Assembly (NCBI GenBank): GCA_007121485.1
Contig: SKKM01000171.1
Coordinates: 1-7,806, forward strand
Origin: Wenzhouxiangella sp.
GTDB taxonomy: Bacteria; Pseudomonadota; Gammaproteobacteria; Xanthomonadales; Wenzhouxiangellaceae
Reading direction: 5' to 3'
Length of the DNA stretch: 7,806 nucleotides
Position numbers and translations under genes: made by a program. The notes under the pieces were generated by a model that had not been told where the DNA came from, did no database searches, and saw nothing but the letters and a program-made list of their open reading frames with translations. Below, in pieces: positions 6,801 through 7,806 of this stretch. Numbering within the stretch: the stretch's first letter is position 1; every line of letters begins with the position of its first letter.

Positions 6801-7806
6801 CATGGTGCAGGGCCAGCCACAACTCGAGCTGTTCGCCCTGGCGCAGTTCGACAATGCTGCGGATGACGTTCTGGCTGGGAAACGGAATGCCGCCGTACAG
6901 GACCGAGGACTGGTCGCGAATATGCCGGAACACCGAACGCGCCGGGGCGTGCCAGGCCGCCCCGCCCAGGTGGGTGCCGACCCAGAGGTTGCCCTCGTCG
7001 TCGATCTCGATGGCGATGCCGATCTGCGGCAGCGACTGCGGGATGCTGTACGGATCGGCCGGGTCGTGGCTGAGCAGACGCACCTGCCCGCTGGCGGCGT
7101 CGACATGACCCAGCCCGTACTGGCTGGCAAACCACAGATCCCAGTTGGGATGCTCGACCATCTTCAACTGCTGGCGCGCATTCTCGGTCGGCGACAAGCG
7201 CACGCCTTCGACAATGACGTCCAGCGACCGATCGGCGGGCGTATAGCGCAGCAGGCGGCTGGGCGTGGGCAGCCAGACCGCGCCGTCCGATGAACTCATC
7301 ACCGCGTTCAGGCGTGCATCGACCCCGCCCAGATCCTCCAGCGTCAGGCGCTCCAGCACCTCCAGCGTATCGGCGTCGACCAGCAGGAACTCATCGTCGG
7401 CCGCCAGCGCCAGCCGCCCGTCCGGCGTCAGCGCCAGCGCCGAGTACTGAATGAACCGGGGCGTCTGCGGCATGGGCAGCACCAGGCGCATGCGCTGGGT
7501 CGCCTCATCAAGCTGCCACAGGCCGGCGGCGTTGAAGGACCAGAAACGTCCCTTCCGGTCCAGCAGTTCCGAGCGCAGCGCCAACTGCGTGTGCTCGATG
7601 GGCGGGTCGAACGGAATGGCATGCACCTGGCCATCATCCGGGTGCCAGACCGCCGGAAGACCCGACAGCGACACAAAAATGCGGCCATCGGGGTGTTCGG
7701 CGACGATGTGCGAGATGTTTCGCGGTCCCCCGGGAGCGGGCACGAACGCGAACTCGAAGCGCTCGGCGCGGCCCGTGCGCGGATCGAAACGGTCCAGGCC
7801 GGCGAC
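3811..7806 (-). CDS. Hybrid two-component sensor kinase/response regulator, HTCS type (5' end outside window)
   Basis: A single-chain signalling protein, 1331 residues visible, numbered here from the window edge. The frame stays open to base 7806, and the residues before the first GTG (7741-7743) read GLDRFDPRTGRAERFEF, a normal propeller repeat, so the true start lies outside. Residues 1-638 form two-component-regulator propeller repeats (for example EGNLWVGTHLGG, GGRLWVGSWSG, NGRLWLSSNRGLMRWDP, DGDLYFGGINGVNQFRPE). A Y_Y_Y domain follows (about 639-745, with LQPGTYRFHLRAAN), then one membrane helix (about 750-770) and a coiled-coil linker. Next are HisKA with NVSHEFRTPLT (phospho-His 819), HATPase (NLLTNALKFTP near 927, DSGPGIP, GAGIGLALV), a receiver (acidic E1076/D1077, phospho-Asp 1119, Lys 1171) and an AraC-type double HTH (about 1225-1325) ending at TGA 3811-3813. 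By homology the propeller is periplasmic and the rest cytoplasmic. In Bacteroidetes such proteins sense glycan fragments; the ligand here is unknown. Confidence 0.95.
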   Translation of the reverse strand, partial: VAGLDRFDPRTGRAERFEFAFVPAPGGPRNISHIVAEHPDGRIFVSLSGLPAVWHPDDGQVHAIPFDPPIEHTQLALRSELLDRKGRFWSFNAAGLWQLDEATQRMRLVLPMPQTPRFIQYSALALTPDGRLALAADDEFLLVDADTLEVLERLTLEDLGGVDARLNAVMSSSDGAVWLPTPSRLLRYTPADRSLDVIVEGVRLSPTENARQQLKMVEHPNWDLWFASQYGLGHVDAASGQVRLLSHDPADPYSIPQSLPQIGIAIEIDDEGNLWVGTHLGGAAWHAPARSVFRHIRDQSSVLYGGIPFPSQNVIRSIVELRQGEQLELWLALHHAGIRRLRAGEDGEFQWYQSFHGSGEDGERLPEDAVWSLAVDPLSGLVWALGSNYLTLIDPAADRVVRSVPLSEFGFPAQAGRRLLISRDGGRLWVGSWSGVRELTLAGDRTRPVLADPQVILPELGVFGLVEDDDGGVLVFGEGGIGRFRPGAAGTDWFFDSRRLGKNPLVPLNALVPHPEEGWWIAGRETGLGHLRVEAGADGKAEASVEWFGKADGLVDDTVYAMLPEGNGRLWLSSNRGLMRWDPALGEVRQFTPADGLQSYEFNTGVAHRGEDGDLYFGGINGVNQFRPEHFDAVLSPPRLRLLEVRVNGQLVEPALDEHAPLRLRHDQNDLEIRFAGLNFADPARVRHAFRLEGVDPDWVDGGSRRQVRYASLQPGTYRFHLRAANSDDVWSDPEVLLTAVVASPPWATPWALAAYGLMLIGLAGLAFGEHHRRRRALEAEVAVRTATLSEQRGLIERQARELEQSLEARTVLFANVSHEFRTPLTLIKTSLDRLERQGADADAIALGRRYLRRLLKLVDQLMDFSRLSHEQRRLEFNPWPLGRMVRMTVDAFSGVAQERGIELVADIEYGWRTQCLQEQVEKILLNLLTNALKFTPPGGQVRVALGAQTGGVCLSVADSGPGIPESEQATIFERFYRVQAAENSEIAGAGIGLALVREAVRANGGWVSVSSRPGHGSRFSVWLPAWREPNAAGPVTLLTEREHARDIEALKPLEPGEPSTEAPADAAQPAILVIEDNPDMRAHLSGLLRPQWRVIEAGDGNTGLALAQSEAPELIVSDIMMPGLDGLELLEALRSDIRTSHVPIMLLTARQDHDTRVRAFSLQTDDFLAKPFDDNEFLVRLSAMLETRRRLHERLRRELAGGPVIERKTVEPEVSERDAALLERLQAWIEIHHADPDIKVTDMARAALVDVRTLQRKLKALLDCAPASLLQEVRLEKARELLVGNERSIKDIAASCGFSSPQSFSKVFSQAEGLPPSQWRRRAQSRTRHH

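Noticed and set aside
3775..7293. A 1172-codon open frame on the plus strand, opposite the hybrid sensor
   Set aside because: Its product is Gln/Ala/Gly/Arg-rich with no recognisable domain. The minus-strand frame explains every base with well-known domains. Long antisense open frames are a common by-product of GC-rich third codon positions.

Overview
The window is GC-rich bacterial chromosome and looks like a gammaproteobacterium, possibly from the Xanthomonadales/Lysobacterales area. This is inferred from a ubiquinone-pathway UbiA close to the enterobacterial form, a BioC-type methyltransferase next to comF, and a large hybrid two-component regulator. No rRNA, tRNA, insertion sequence, phage gene or CRISPR array is visible. 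Species cannot be fixed from the sequence alone.

Left part (1-2599): the 3' portion of ubiA (+) converges on comF (-). comF is divergent from a bioC-like SAM methyltransferase (+) across a 142-bp gap that carries two weak promoter-like elements. Middle (2616-3524): a minus-strand FHA-GGDEF diguanylate cyclase with an intact GGEEF active site and an RxxD inhibition site converges on the bioC-like gene. Right part (3811-7806): one minus-strand gene, open at the window edge, encodes a hybrid sensor in a single chain: beta-propeller sensor, Y_Y_Y domain, membrane segment, histidine kinase, receiver and AraC-type DNA-binding domain.

The most interesting stretch is the 286-bp gap between the hybrid sensor and the cyclase (3525-3810). 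Read on the minus strand it holds, in order: a cluster of CGACAA/TTGTCG half-sites including a perfect 16-bp palindrome; a plausible -35/-10 pair; a roughly 125-nt segment whose predicted 5' end pairs with an internal AGGAC to close an interrupted long hairpin; a strong intrinsic terminator with a U-rich tail; and a perfect TATAAT only 9 nt before the cyclase ATG. This fits an undescribed small RNA with its own operator and promoter. Because it lies directly upstream of a cyclase gene, it could instead be a termination-controlled leader (riboswitch or attenuator).

A working model, by inference only, is that the hybrid sensor binds the half-site cluster and controls the small RNA or leader, and possibly cyclic-di-GMP synthesis through the neighbouring cyclase. 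The other genes are housekeeping: ubiquinone synthesis, DNA-uptake/phosphoribosyltransferase family, and biotin precursor methylation.
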